DNA of 64,000 bases from contig CM060900.1 in NCBI GenBank assembly GCA_030762935.1, positions 108,652,620 to 108,716,619 of the forward strand. The letters run 5' to 3'. The notes under the pieces are model-generated. The model saw only the letters and a program-made list of their open reading frames with translations, did no database searches and was not told where the DNA came from. This DNA comes from Hymenopus coronatus. Lineage: Eukaryota; Arthropoda; Insecta; Mantodea; Hymenopodidae. The translations under genes and the position numbers were made by a program. Shown here one piece after another: positions 53,371 to 62,452 of the stretch (positions are counted from its first letter, which is position 1; the number at the start of each line of letters is the position of its first letter).

Positions 53371-54225
53371 CGTGAAACTTGAATAACTTATTATTCATCA
53401 TACTTTAAATTTCAAAGGAATCGAACAGAAGTTTGGATTTTTGGGATTTCATAGATGGATAATCTTAAGTAAGATGCAGAAACTGGTTCAGGATTTACGA
53501 TTACGTTTTGAAAGGAAAATTCCTTACAATGAAACCGGATGGTTGCATTTTATTTAGACAAGCTGTTATCTCATAAATGCTACCCCTGAACATAGTATTT
53601 TCACAGTCGAAGGATATTTTCGAACTAGAGGAATACTTCAACGATTTTCTCCTAGGAGTTCCACAACTGCGTCGAATTGGGAAAGAAAGAGAGAGAGAGA
53701 GGGAGAGAGAGAGAGGATACGAATATAAGGACGGTCAACAGGTTTACTGCAATTGATAACAATCATTTTAATTGTTGCACCAAATCATGTGCTTTTGTTT
53801 ATTGCCTTTCTTGCGAAAACAAAATTGAGGCTTTCACTGGCACAGTCACGCGGAAGTCGCTATCACCTTCAGACTGTTAAAAAGGAAAATTAAATGTCCT
53901 ATCCGCCAATGCTAAATTTAACTTTAACAACTTCAGAAACGCTTTAACATATATGAACATTTTTACAGGTTGGAGATGCATACGTATTATACGTTCTCTG
54001 GTCTACTTGTATACAGTAACGTGGTATATTAAGGAAAATAGCAGTTCACTATTTTTATTAAAATTTGCCTGAAATTATTTCTAGCATAACTAATCTGCAT
54101 TTACAACACCAAAGTAGACCAATAGCAGAACTGAGTGTTGTTTTGACTTACTAAAACTTTAATTAGATATCTTCACATTTCCTGAGAGAATTTTTATTTA
54201 TCGTAGCATAAAATATCATTCACAG
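53371..54225. other. No gene recognised; (GA)n tract at 53681-53715
   Basis: A GA microsatellite lies at 53681-53715. The 67-codon ORF at 53677-53880 runs through it and has no domain. The rest shows nothing. Confidence 0.45.
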
Positions 54226-55073
54226 AAAAAATTTGATGTGTTCCATTCACATCACTTTCTCTATCAGTTCTGCAAACAAACTATTACAAAAGGTGATTTT
54301 CTTGTCTAGTCCTTGCTAATCATGATAAGGAACACCAGCAGTGCTTTTATTACTTATCGGTAGACGATAAATAAGTGAATACACTAGGCTAAAGTGGCAG
54401 TCAAAGTATTTTAAAAGCTGTCGTTCTGAGATTTTCCTTAAAACTTGGAACTCCTTCCACAGCCCGGAGTAAAACAAAAGAGATATAGAACGGATAAGGG
54501 CTTCCTGTTTAAGAAAAGTTTAAGTATTTTAAAATTGAAACCAATAACAGGGAATATCTCTGATATGAGAGATGTACAAGACAAAAATAGTATGTTTTAA
54601 TGAGAAATGTATTGTTTGTGTGGAAAATTTTCTCTATCTCTTAAGGTTTACCAGTGAGCAAAAGTCATTCAGAATTAAGAGGACTTCAGGGGCTACTTCC
54701 AAGAAATTGGGGATACATACTTTATTTGTCATGTAAACATCTTTAATACACGGCATTTTAATCAAAATCTTGTAGCATTTTTTTTTAAAATTGAAAGTTT
54801 CAAAAATATGCTCCATTTAAAGGGTAGTTTGGGGGAGAATTTTTCTGAATATCTTCGTTTCGCACCCTAGGAAGATACTAGACTTTTCGTTTTTGAGTTA
54901 TGTTGCCCAAATGCACACACACATACACACACGGACTTTTTTCTATTTTTAAGAGATCCTCAAATATGTATTTCCGGCGAAATATTGGTATCGAATTTTT
55001 AGGCGGAATACAATACCTTCTGTACCTATTATTTACAATCTGTATTATACATACGTGTCAGAGAAAGCAATAC
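54226..55073 (-). repeat. Rep-A copy, near complete (reverse)
   Basis: Opens TGATGTGTTCCATTCACATC and closes ATACGTGTCAGAGAAAGCAA. All main blocks are present. The middle (GTCATTCAGAATTAAGAGGA) is closest to the copy at 12856-13600 (GTCATTCAGAACGAAGAGGA), which suggests a subfamily. Confidence 0.88.
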
Positions 55074-55149
55074 AGTTCAAGGTAAAAAAATGGAGAAGTT
55101 AAATCTGACATATTTGCGGAGAAAGAAATCAGGTTGCTTGAACATACGG

Positions 55150-55650
55150 AAGCTGCCATGGTAGGTAGTTAGGTGGTTGGGACGGAGGGGATTCTGCACG
55201 TAACCAGGAGCGACACAACAGAAATGACATGGTCCCTACAATCACCACTCTACAAATAGAGACAACCCGAAAACTCTGAGGACTAGGCCGGGGATCCCTA
55301 CCCGCAAGGGATCCAACGCCCCCAAAAACCGGTACTTATACCCCGACAAATAGTTGAAGACCAAGGGATGGTGAGAGTTCTAGGGAGCATCCATTTTCTC
55401 TGGCACGTTGCACCGAAGCACCATCGCAGATATTTCCAACCCTGAAACAGACAAACGGAACGAATCATGAATGAATTAATGATGAATGGAATGATAAAGA
55501 GGGATAATAAATTCGGGGGATAGAAGAAACAGCTTCAGGTTTCGTCTAGCGACCTGGCAAAACTCCCGAAAAAGCCCATGGGTTGGGGGGGGTGGTCCGA
55601 GGATCAAACCCAGGACCTCATGAATATCAATTGCACGTTTTTTCGCTGCA
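55150..55650 (-). mobile_element. SINE-F composite, second copy (reverse)
   Basis: The reverse complement carries TGAGGTCCTGGGTTTGATCC (B box), CGCTAGACGAAACCTGAAGC, TGTTTCAGGGTTGGAAATAT and CTGCGATGGTGCTT, in the same order as 21030-21545. It is G+C-richer than its surroundings. Boundaries are approximate. Confidence 0.5.
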
Positions 55651-56265
55651 TTTCTTAGGTCGGCTTCGGAAGCTGTTATATTTAGTAGTACCAATTTTGG
55701 AGCAAACCTTCCTCTAAAAACTATGATGTACCTCTACTTCAAGGAGTGTAGGAGTGTTTTTTTTTCTCTCTCTGTAAAGTGCTACAAAATTCATAGTACA
55801 ACAAGGCAGGTGCAGTATCACTTTTAAAACTATATTTAAATCTAAAATGACAAAATAAGCATGGAATTAGAGGGAATTCTATTTTATATAACTAAAGAAA
55901 ACTATAATTGTCATTATTTTCACAATTTTTGTCATTTAGTCTCCGTTTAATGACGACGGAACGTGGAGACTAACGACAAAAAGGGCATGAATTCATATTA
56001 AAGTCCGAGGAAAGAGCTGGAATATAATACATAGCCAAACAGATGAACCCAAACAGGTTACGAACCCAAACCTACAGCATCAGAGACAGGAGTCATATAC
56101 CTCTTAAGCCTGGCTGTTCCAACCCTGTTCGGCTGAGTCAGAGTACTCGCACGAACTCAGCATTCCTTGGAGCCCGGCTGGAAGTTGAATGTGATAGCAA
56201 GTGCGTCACCGGGTGAAGGTCATAGCACAAGTGTTTCGCTTTTTTCCATTTCATTGCAACACCTT
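55651..56265. other. No gene recognised
   Basis: Bases 56040-56220 are somewhat G+C-richer but without a recognisable element. Confidence 0.4.
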
Positions 56266-56495
56266 ATTTAGCCTCTGTACTATGCGTGTAGTGTATCTGC
56301 CTCGCAATCAAGAGGTCATGAGTTCGAATCTCAGCCAGGACGATTTACCCGGATGAGATTTTTCCGGGGTATTCCCTTATCCTGAGTAGACGAATATCAA
56401 GTAACCTTAAACTACATGGAAGCCAGGTTTGTTTCACCTACTCCTTTCATCCATCGATTTATCCTAGTAGGTTAAACGACGTTAAGCTTAAAAAA
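56266..56495 (+). mobile_element. SINE-G copy (tRNA-derived, A-rich end)
   Basis: Head ACTATGCGTGTAGTGTATCT, then GCCTCGCAATCAAGAGGTCA, B-box GAGTTCGAATCTC, CCCGGATGAGATTTTTCCGG, GGTATTCCCTTATCCTGAGT, and end GGTTAAACGACGTTAAGCTT followed by A's. Confidence 0.8.
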
Positions 56496-57864
56496 AACTA
56501 AAACATTTCATTCAGTCCGGACGACATCTTGCTCTCAGTGATGAATTGTATTGCGTTCTGCAATCAGACCACTGCAAGTCGTGAGAAACTCGCCGCTCTT
56601 TGATGTGCACCCAAGCTGCAATAACTTGGCTTAGGAGGTGACTGCAGAATTTCACACTGTAAAAGAAAAACAGCAGAATAACTACATCTGATATGTGTCT
56701 GGAATAATAACGAAAAAGTTGGTATACCTCACATCCTAAATATGATTTACATATATAGCAAAGTCCATCTATACAAAGAAGAGCTCAACAGATATACAGT
56801 TGTATAATTGATACGTTTGGTGGCTTGAGATGAGTAATTTTAATGTGTATGACTACTTACCTCGTTGTTGAGTTTCTCAGCCTTGCTCAGTTTGCCTTTC
56901 GTTTTGCCGTTTGCTTCTTCTTGTCAGTTTCAGTATCGTGATGGTAAGTAGTTTGACTGAAGACCATAGCAACTAGGGTGTTGTTAAAGATAAGTTATTT
57001 GCAAGAAGACCCCGTACAGTTGATGAAATGAATTCGTTCAGAAGAGAGAGATGCAAATGAAGAACTGTAGGCTAGAGTGTGACATGAAGACTACAAGAGT
57101 GTGTGAATCCTGTAGGCCAACAGTTTTCAATGCTGGAGTTTTGGGTTCCGAAGCACATATAGTTACCAACATATAGAGCAATCATGGGTATAAGGAGAGG
57201 GTAGCAAGGAGGGGTTTGTAATGTAAACATACTCACGTTTGGGTATAATCTGTTCCAAAAGTAGCTCATTACATGTATTGACATTATATGCATCGTTCTA
57301 ATTCATAAAGTAACACAACAAAACAATGATTTCATAAAATGATTAGTACATAAAAACGCATTGTACATTTTCAAAAGTATAAAGCTTGATATAAGAAATT
57401 CAGGATAATGATGTGCAGAGCTCTGAAAAGACAATGAACACAAAATCAACCAAACTCACACAGAATTCATTGCAGTAAGTTATAAGAGTTATATCCTGTC
57501 ACTCAAAATATGTTTGTTTGTTCAGTGTCGAACACCTACCCTTTCGAATTTTGGACAATCTCGTTCTCTTTCAGTGTTCAACGGTTTATCTACTACCAAG
57601 AACTGAACGAGGTCAGGCAATGAGCAATACTAGCGCTACACGTTTCGAAACGGGCTGTAGAGACCACGCCTACTCCATCAAGTCATAATTATACTCTGTG
57701 TGTGCCAAACCTCAATCCGGAAAATTCGTGACCCCCGACCGAACCCTAGTGATAAAGATTGTAGTCTACTGTTTTAGAGTTTCATCATAAAATTATGTTA
57801 AAATGAAATTAGAGTCAATTTTTCTTTGTATGCCTAACCTTTCATTACTGTTTACCTAACCCAA
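56496..57864. other. No gene recognised
   Basis: About 1.4 kb. The minus ORF 57072-57293 has no recognised domain. A+T-rich throughout. Confidence 0.45.
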
Positions 57865-58120
57865 GTAGTTCAGCCGTTTCTTTTGGGTAGGGAAGTCTTG
57901 GTTCGATTACCGAGGCTGACCTCTCTGGCCCATGGGTTTATCCGGGGTTTTCCCGTGTCACTAGGTGAATGCTGAGAAAGTTTCTTTATTACCCAAGTTC
58001 TCTGTCCCTTTTATTCATCTCGATTTCATCCACCCGATTTCTTTCAGGGTTGTAAGTGTCGGCGATGATTACCCCACTCGGTGGTGGTGAATGCACTTTA
58101 GAAATACAGCTTTCGGCGGT
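57865..58120 (+). mobile_element. tRNA-headed SINE (SINE-G-like)
   Basis: CCCAAGTAGTTCAGCCGTTT, then TGGTTCGATTACC (B box), GAGGCTGACCTCTCTGGCCC, TTTATCCGGGGTTTTCCCGT, GTAAGTGTCGGCGATGATTA, CCCCACTCGGTGG. The downstream end merges into a G+C-rich stretch. Confidence 0.6.
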
Positions 58121-58374
58121 GTGGTAACGTCGGAGTCGTTTGTAGGACCCAGGGGGTTCGGTCAGAACTGGGGTACGGGCTCCTAGTGCTCCCCACCGCG
58201 AAATGAAGAGCTGCTTGGCGTATGTTTGGGACCCTCCGCGGTGGCTCTTTTCTCGGGGTCCGGTTTTGGCTGCCCGTCGATAATACTCTCATTTCACTTC
58301 ATCCTCCTGGCGTCTGTCGCACAATAAGCTGCCAATGGCGGCTGCAGTGTGAAACCCTCTTCGGCCCCCATGTA
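58121..58374. other. G+C-rich stretch of unknown origin
   Basis: Contrasts with the A+T-rich window: GGGACCCTCCGCGGTGGCTC, GGGGTCCGGTTTTGGCTGCC, CACAATAAGCTGCCAATGGC. It lies between two SINEs and ends exactly where SINE-A starts. It may be the 3' part of the preceding SINE or another retroelement. The ORFs in it have no recognised domain. Confidence 0.4.
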
Positions 58375-58614
58375 GGTCGCGCCGTGGCTGAGTGGTTAGA
58401 CCACTCATCTCTCACTGAGGTGCCCTGGGTTCAATCCCAGATGACCGTATGTGGGATTTATGGTGAATGAAGCGGCGCAGGGGCGGGTTTTCTCCGGGTT
58501 CTCCGGTTTCCCCCGCCATCGCATTCCACCGATACACCATCTTCGCTCTATGTATCATCAATTCCATCGCCTGAGGTGCCATTGTAGTAAAAGCGAGAGT
58601 TAAACACTATCCAA
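58375..58614 (+). mobile_element. SINE-A copy (forward)
   Basis: GGTCGCGCCGTGGCTGAGTG head, B-box CTGGGTTCAATCCCAG, GGGCGGGTTTTCTCCGGGTT, TTTCCCCCGCCATCGCATTC, tail AAAGCGAGAGTTAAACACTA, followed by a (CA)(CT) microsatellite at 58615-58660 in place of the A tail. Confidence 0.9.
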
Positions 58615-58624
58615 AACACACACA

Positions 58625-58660
<36 letters not shown>
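58615..58660. repeat. (CA)n(CT)n microsatellite
   Basis: Short CA followed by about 17 CT units at the SINE-A tail position; probably grew from the SINE's A-rich end. Confidence 0.93.
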
Positions 58661-58663
<3 letters not shown>

Positions 58664-59198
58664 CATCTACTATGTCCCGCTGTATGTAATAAATAGTTTT
58701 CAGATCATTGATTCGTTGATTTACTTAGGGGATTTGAAACTCACAAGTTGTATTTGCTAAGATTGTTTCAAGAATAAAATGAAAGAATATTCCAAATGAC
58801 TATTATATTTGATAAATGAGCCTCACAACACTGGCGCTGCATTTTTCAATATACCTATTGGACATAAATTAAAAGTGACGCTGCAGAATGCCATATATAC
58901 TTAATTCTTATGGGTTTACCATCCTGGTGTTAACTGCCAAGCTTACTGAAGTATTTACTGTCTGCCATCTGTTGGTGTTTGCTTTTCCTGCGTCATAGGC
59001 GGACCACATTTTTTAGATGCAATTTTGTCGTTTGAATCTAACGTTTGTTTTCACTGCACACGTGTCCGTTATATGTGTTCGTAAAGGAACATGGAACAAT
59101 TGCCCAGTTATAATAAGAGTACGTCCTTCAATTATCCATATAAATACTGTCATATTTGGTTGATATTTGAAACCTTTTAACACATTACGACTAGCAAA
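58661..59198. other. No gene recognised
   Basis: No motif seen. Confidence 0.45.
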
Positions 59199-59238
59199 TG
59201 TGTGTGTGTGTGTGTGTGTGCGCGCGCGCGCGTGTGTA
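59199..59238. repeat. (TG)n(CG)n microsatellite
   Basis: Alternating purine-pyrimidine tract with a CG-alternating core, a sequence class able to form Z-DNA. Confidence 0.93.
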
Positions 59239-59317
59239 AGCAATTTTCAGAAACAAGCCCTGATGTTTTACGTTCAAATGATTTTATCCACCCACTTTGT
59301 TCTGTCAATTTAAAACT

Positions 59318-59370
59318 AAGAAGTAAACAAACATATTCTTACAAAAACGTATTAATCGATTACTTCATAT
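59318..59370 (-). repeat. Rep-A copy (reverse), part 1, interrupted by SINE-H
   Basis: AAGTAAACAAACATATTCTT, ACAAAAACGTATTAATCGAT and TACTTCAT correspond to the 3'-proximal block of Rep-A (CAAACTATTCTTACAAAAGA..CTACTTCATGCTAATC). It resumes at 59829. Confidence 0.65.
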
Positions 59371-59821
59371 TACCGCGGTAACATGCGAGGCTCTCATTCG
59401 AGAGGTTCTAGTTCGATTTCTGGGACCGGCCACTCTGAGGAGATTTTTTCGTTGTTTTTCCTGATAGGCAAGGCGATTGCTGCAGTGGCTTCTCTTCTAT
59501 CATGCAGTTCTTTCCCTTGTTTCCGATCATTTCGCTTCCCCTTTCATGGTAGGGGATGTGCAATGTCTATGTCGTACATTGACGCAATGGCTTGTTCACT
59601 GGAAAGTTCTTCTCGGCTATACCAAATGGCGACCTTGTCCGAGCGAGTTTTCCTCGGTTCCACCAAAGGGAAGCCATCTCCGAGCAGACCGTCAGGTGAC
59701 GTGTTATTTAGCGCTTTTCTCGGCCGGCCTGTCTGCGGCCCCTTCACCTCAACCGTTCCTGCTGGGAGTGGTATGCACCAACGGTCCACGTTGGATCGAA
59801 GTGGTACATCATATAGGTCAT
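59371..59821 (+). mobile_element. SINE-H copy, about 450 bp, inside Rep-A
   Basis: Head TTACCGCGGTAACATGCGAG, then CATTCGAGAGGTTCTAGTTC (B box GTTCTAGTTCGATTTC), CGGCCACTCTGAGGAGATTT, and a G+C-rich body to about 59821. TACTTCATAT (59361-59370) and TGCTTCACAT (59822-59831) match at 8 of 10 positions and would be the target duplication. Two plus-strand ORFs over it (153 codons from 59383, 146 from 59477) look long but lie wholly or mostly in this non-coding element. Confidence 0.65.
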
Positions 59822-59828
59822 CTGCTTC

Positions 59829-60110
59829 ACATCAATCGGCATAAAAACGTTTACAGAAATAGCTTAATTGCACATATCGTTGTAGACAAGGGATGGATAC
59901 AGGAAACGAAACAATGACCAATTGTTTAAAACGGATCGCTATATGCCGGATTTTCATGACATCGCGGAAAACAAAAGAATGATGGCCACTTAAAAATGAT
60001 AAGTTTACTGCACATCGCAAACCAATAACAACAGATACGTCGGAAGTGGCTGATGACACAAAAACGTTTTAACCCTTTCTGTTATGAATTTCTTATTTTG
60101 ATTTAAAGTA
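59829..60110 (-). repeat. Rep-A copy (reverse), part 2
   Basis: CATCAATCGGCATAAAAACG, TTTACAGAAATAGCTTAATT match the block CTAATCGAGATAAACATTAG then CAGAATTAGTCTTATT. Further on, CAAACCAATAACAACAGATA then CGTCGGAAGTGG match CCAATAACAAGGAATATCTC then GGAAACGG. It fades out around 60110. Confidence 0.65.
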
Positions 60111-60278
60111 TTCTTTGTTTTAATTTTTCTTCGTTGTTTGATATTTAGAGATGATTAGGTAACATCATTTTTGTGAAAACGTATTTTTGTTTTTGAGACA
60201 AAATTTGAGCGTTCATTTTAATGAACATTCTTACTCAAAGATTTGCTAGGGTAGCTTTAAAATGAGTTGTATCTCAAG

Positions 60279-60279
<1 letters not shown>

Positions 60280-60323
<44 letters not shown>
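60280..60323. repeat. (TTA)n microsatellite
   Basis: About 14 TTA units. Confidence 0.95.
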
Positions 60324-60350
60324 GTGGGTTTGTTAGTATGGATACATTTT

Positions 60351-60353
<3 letters not shown>

Positions 60354-60382
<29 letters not shown>
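60354..60382. repeat. (AT)n microsatellite
   Basis: About 14 AT units, adjoining the left side of the piggyBac-like remnant. Confidence 0.93.
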
Positions 60383-60384
<2 letters not shown>

Positions 60385-60403
60385 CTGTAAAATACAGGTT
60401 AAT

Positions 60404-60930
60404 TTAGTGGTGCAACAAACTTCTACTGCAGATATGTTTTGAACAAATTCCTCCCTTTGTTAAACACAGATGACGTCTATATTTTGAGCAAACCATGTTG
60501 ATCTTTCCTTCACATCTCGGTCGTGTACATCTTCCACCCCACCCGCATTTCTGGCAAATAATCATATCCAGCAAATCAAGCATCATCTTTTGAAGATATT
60601 TGCGCAACAGTGAAGGACACCCTCAGGCTTAGGAAATCTATAAGATTTTACCAATGGTTCATTTACTGTTTGTTAAAAATGGAAAAGATCCACTCATTTA
60701 TTTTCTATAACATTCAATTCTTTGCATCTCTATCGTATTAATAGAATAAAACCTCAGTCACCTCCCTCCAATCGGTGATCACTGTAATACTTGGAGTATC
60801 CTCATAAAGTACATCTTCATGCTGTATTTCATCTTTACTCTCCTTCAACTTAATATCTGACATTTCAATAGAAAGTCAATAAGTTCATCGTTAGTAATTC
60901 TTTTTGTCCTGGTCGGTCCTATGAAAAATA
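60404..60930 (-). pseudogene. piggyBac-like transposase, internally deleted
   Basis: The last frame (60404-60607) reads MIICQKCGWGGRCTRPRCEG then KINMVCSKYRRHLCLTKGG and CSKHI. This fits the cysteine-rich C-terminal domain of piggyBac transposases (RCxxPxCxGKTxxxCxKCNVxLCLxxxxxCFxxFH), with one Cys of KC replaced by Tyr (SKYRRH). Upstream on the minus strand (60690-60930), shifted frames give TNDELIDFLL and EMSDIKLKESKDEIQHEDVL, then TDWREV, like the acidic N-terminus of the family. The catalytic domain between is missing, so this is a short deletion derivative. A TTAA (the piggyBac target) lies at 60399-60402; I did not locate a matching TTAA at the other end with confidence. Confidence 0.55.
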
Positions 60931-61290
60931 CTTTCGGTTAGGTTCGCAAGCTTTGAGTAGGAATGTCCATAAAATGGACACAGGTTATAGTAGTTATTTA
61001 TGTAACCATTCTATAATCGACTGTTTGTGACACAAGTATGTTATTTTTTACGGTCGTTGCAATGAGATTAAACAGGTGCTACATACAACGTTTTATGCAA
61101 ATTTAGTATTAAAACACGTAAAAATAAGTAATACATTTGCTAAATGAAAAATTATAGTGTATCAGAAATCACAGATATAGACGTAATATGGTTGCTGAGC
61201 CAATGTTGATTCATTTGTTTCAAAACATATAGAGGAAAATGGAAGGTAACGATAAAACGACTGAAAATATAGATTTATACCGCTTGACAT
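60931..61290. other. No gene recognised
   Basis: Contains the small palindrome GTCCATAAAATGGAC at about 60966-60980, possibly part of the terminus of the neighbouring piggyBac-like element. Confidence 0.4.
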
Positions 61291-61291
61291 T

Positions 61292-61447
61292 TTGAACATA
61301 GCCAAGAATACTGAGAGTTTATTAATTACAGAAAAATCAAAACATGTTTTTGAAAAAGATTATGAAAAGCTTTGCGGATGGAGAAAACAAAAACATTTCT
61401 TGCAAACATTGATGCTAAATAGTATTACTGAAATAAAGAGGTTAGGA
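61292..61447 (+). pseudogene. Crypton-like N-terminal fragment
   Basis: The frame MNIAKNTESLLITEKSKHVF then EKDYEKLCGWRKQKH resembles the core-binding start of Crypton/KIAA1958-type tyrosine recombinases (SLLPxKSKxRYEKEYxxFCxWRxxKxI). The frame leaves this similarity after about residue 45, where a different repeat (GTGGACATTTCATC) begins. No catalytic part remains. Compare 46102-46476. Confidence 0.5.
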
Positions 61448-61588
61448 TGGTGGACATTTCATCTTTTCGTCCACGCTATAAACCCGGAAACCTCTACATT
61501 TTACTGGATTTACCTTACCCACCGTTCCATGAGCATTTTCCGGGATGGAGAAAATTCAAAACAAAATGATAACCTTATTGAAAAATAA
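61448..61588 (+). repeat. Repeat R4, first copy of the GACATTTCATC segment
   Basis: GGTGGACATTTCATCTTTTC, GTCCACGCTATAAACCCGGA, AACCTCTACATTTTACTGGA. The same segment occurs at 61854-61920 (GGTGACATTTCATCTATTCG, CCCACGGCTTACAATCACGA, AACCTCTACATTTTACTGGA). The two copies bracket a truncated SINE-A and the 115-bp tandem units. Confidence 0.75.
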
Positions 61589-61650
61589 GGCGGCGCCGTG
61601 GCCGACTGGTTAGACCGCTCTCCTCCCACCTTGGTGGTCCGGGCTAAGGA
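61589..61650 (+). mobile_element. SINE-A head only
   Basis: GCGGCGCCGTGGCCGACTGG, TTAGACCGCTCTCCTCCCAC then TTGGTGGTCCGGGC: the tRNA-like 5' half, cut off before the B box. It is joined directly to the tandem units. Confidence 0.75.
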
Positions 61651-61870
61651 TGACTCATGCTGGTTGAAACTAGACTCCAGCTTCAACCAGTAGGAGTCAG
61701 TCTCTGAAGATGCCCGGCGGAGTCACGGGCGAAATGTCAGGTGACATTTCATCTATTCGACTCTAGGACTCGTGCTGGTTGAAACTAGACTCCAGTTTTA
61801 ACCAGCAGGAGTCAGTCTCTGAAGATGCCCGGCGGAATCACGGGCGAAACGTCTGGTGACATTTCATCTA
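61650..61870 (+). repeat. 115-bp tandem repeat with hammerhead-like motif
   Basis: Two units with a period of exactly 115 bp (CTGGTTGAAACTAGACTCCA at 61660 and 61775). Each unit contains the inverted pair CTGGTTGAA..TTCAACCAG (TTTTAACCAG in unit 2), then GGAGTCAGTCT, CTGAAGA (61704 and 61819), a hairpin GCCCG..CGGGC, GAAA (61731 and 61846), and a hairpin TGTC-AGGT-GACA (CGTC-TGGT-GACA in unit 2) followed by TTTCATC. The order CTGANGA / stem / GAAA / hairpin is that of type I hammerhead ribozymes. An extra T after CTGAAGA and an unclear stem I argue against a perfect ribozyme. Penelope-like elements and retrozymes are known to carry such motifs in tandem. Confidence 0.8.
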
Positions 61871-61930
61871 TTCGCCCACGGCTTACAATCACGAAAACCT
61901 CTACATTTTACTGGATTAAACGCTGGCCTT
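61854..61930 (+). repeat. Repeat R4, second copy of the GACATTTCATC segment
   Basis: Matches 61448-61520 after the second tandem unit (CATTTCATCTATTCGCCCAC, ACCTCTACATTTTACTGGAT). Its first bases are also the end of the tandem unit, so the 115-bp unit and R4 belong to one element. Confidence 0.75.
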
Positions 61931-62264
61931 GAAAGCCTAAGCATGTATATTAGGTGGGTAAGGTGTTTTACCTTTTTATCACAGGTGAGTTTAGCTCTGC
62001 GTTTTTTTTTTATTTTGTTTTTTCTGTTTGTTTGTTTGTTTTTTTTTCTACACCATTTTCGTTCATATGTTCTTCCAGTTTTAGACTGGTGTTTTAGATT
62101 TTGCCAGGGATGGTTTTAGTTTTCTTTTTTACGTTGCATTTTTATCTTTAGTTTTCACTATTTTAATTATGATTATTTTTAGATTGATTTTATATTTTGG
62201 TCTTTGCCTTTATTTTTAAGGCGGTTGAGCCATCTTGCACAAAATCTTATTGTACAAAAAAGGT
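61931..62264. other. T-rich, no gene recognised
   Basis: T runs at 62001-62050. An 87-codon ORF (61856-62119) spans the end of R4 and this T-rich stretch and is not supported. Confidence 0.45.
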
Positions 62265-62452
62265 TAGATCTGATCGAAGTACACAGCTTGTTAATCAACA
62301 ATTGTTGTGATATTGATTATTTTCGAGATACTTTTTATTATTGGTTTGAATTTTCAGATATCTTTCTAATTGTATATAACTATCACATAGCGATCGGCTT
62401 TGAAATGATTTGACTTTCGCTTTAGCGTATGACATTCTTTTCTACTGATGTA
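62265..62452 (+). repeat. Rep-A internal fragment (forward)
   Basis: GATTATTTTCGAGATACTTT, TTATTATTGGTTTGAATTTT, CACATAGCGATCGGCTTTGA, TTTGACTTTCGCTTTAGCGT match the second half of the repeat (CCGTTTCCGAGATATTC, TTATTGGTTTCAATTTT, CACATAGCGACCAGCTTTTA). Both ends are missing. Confidence 0.75.

Noticed and set aside
59383..59917. Overlapping 153- and 146-codon plus ORFs
   Set aside because: They lie mostly in a tRNA-headed SINE-H insertion flanked by Rep-A sequence; G+C-rich composition explains the absence of stops.
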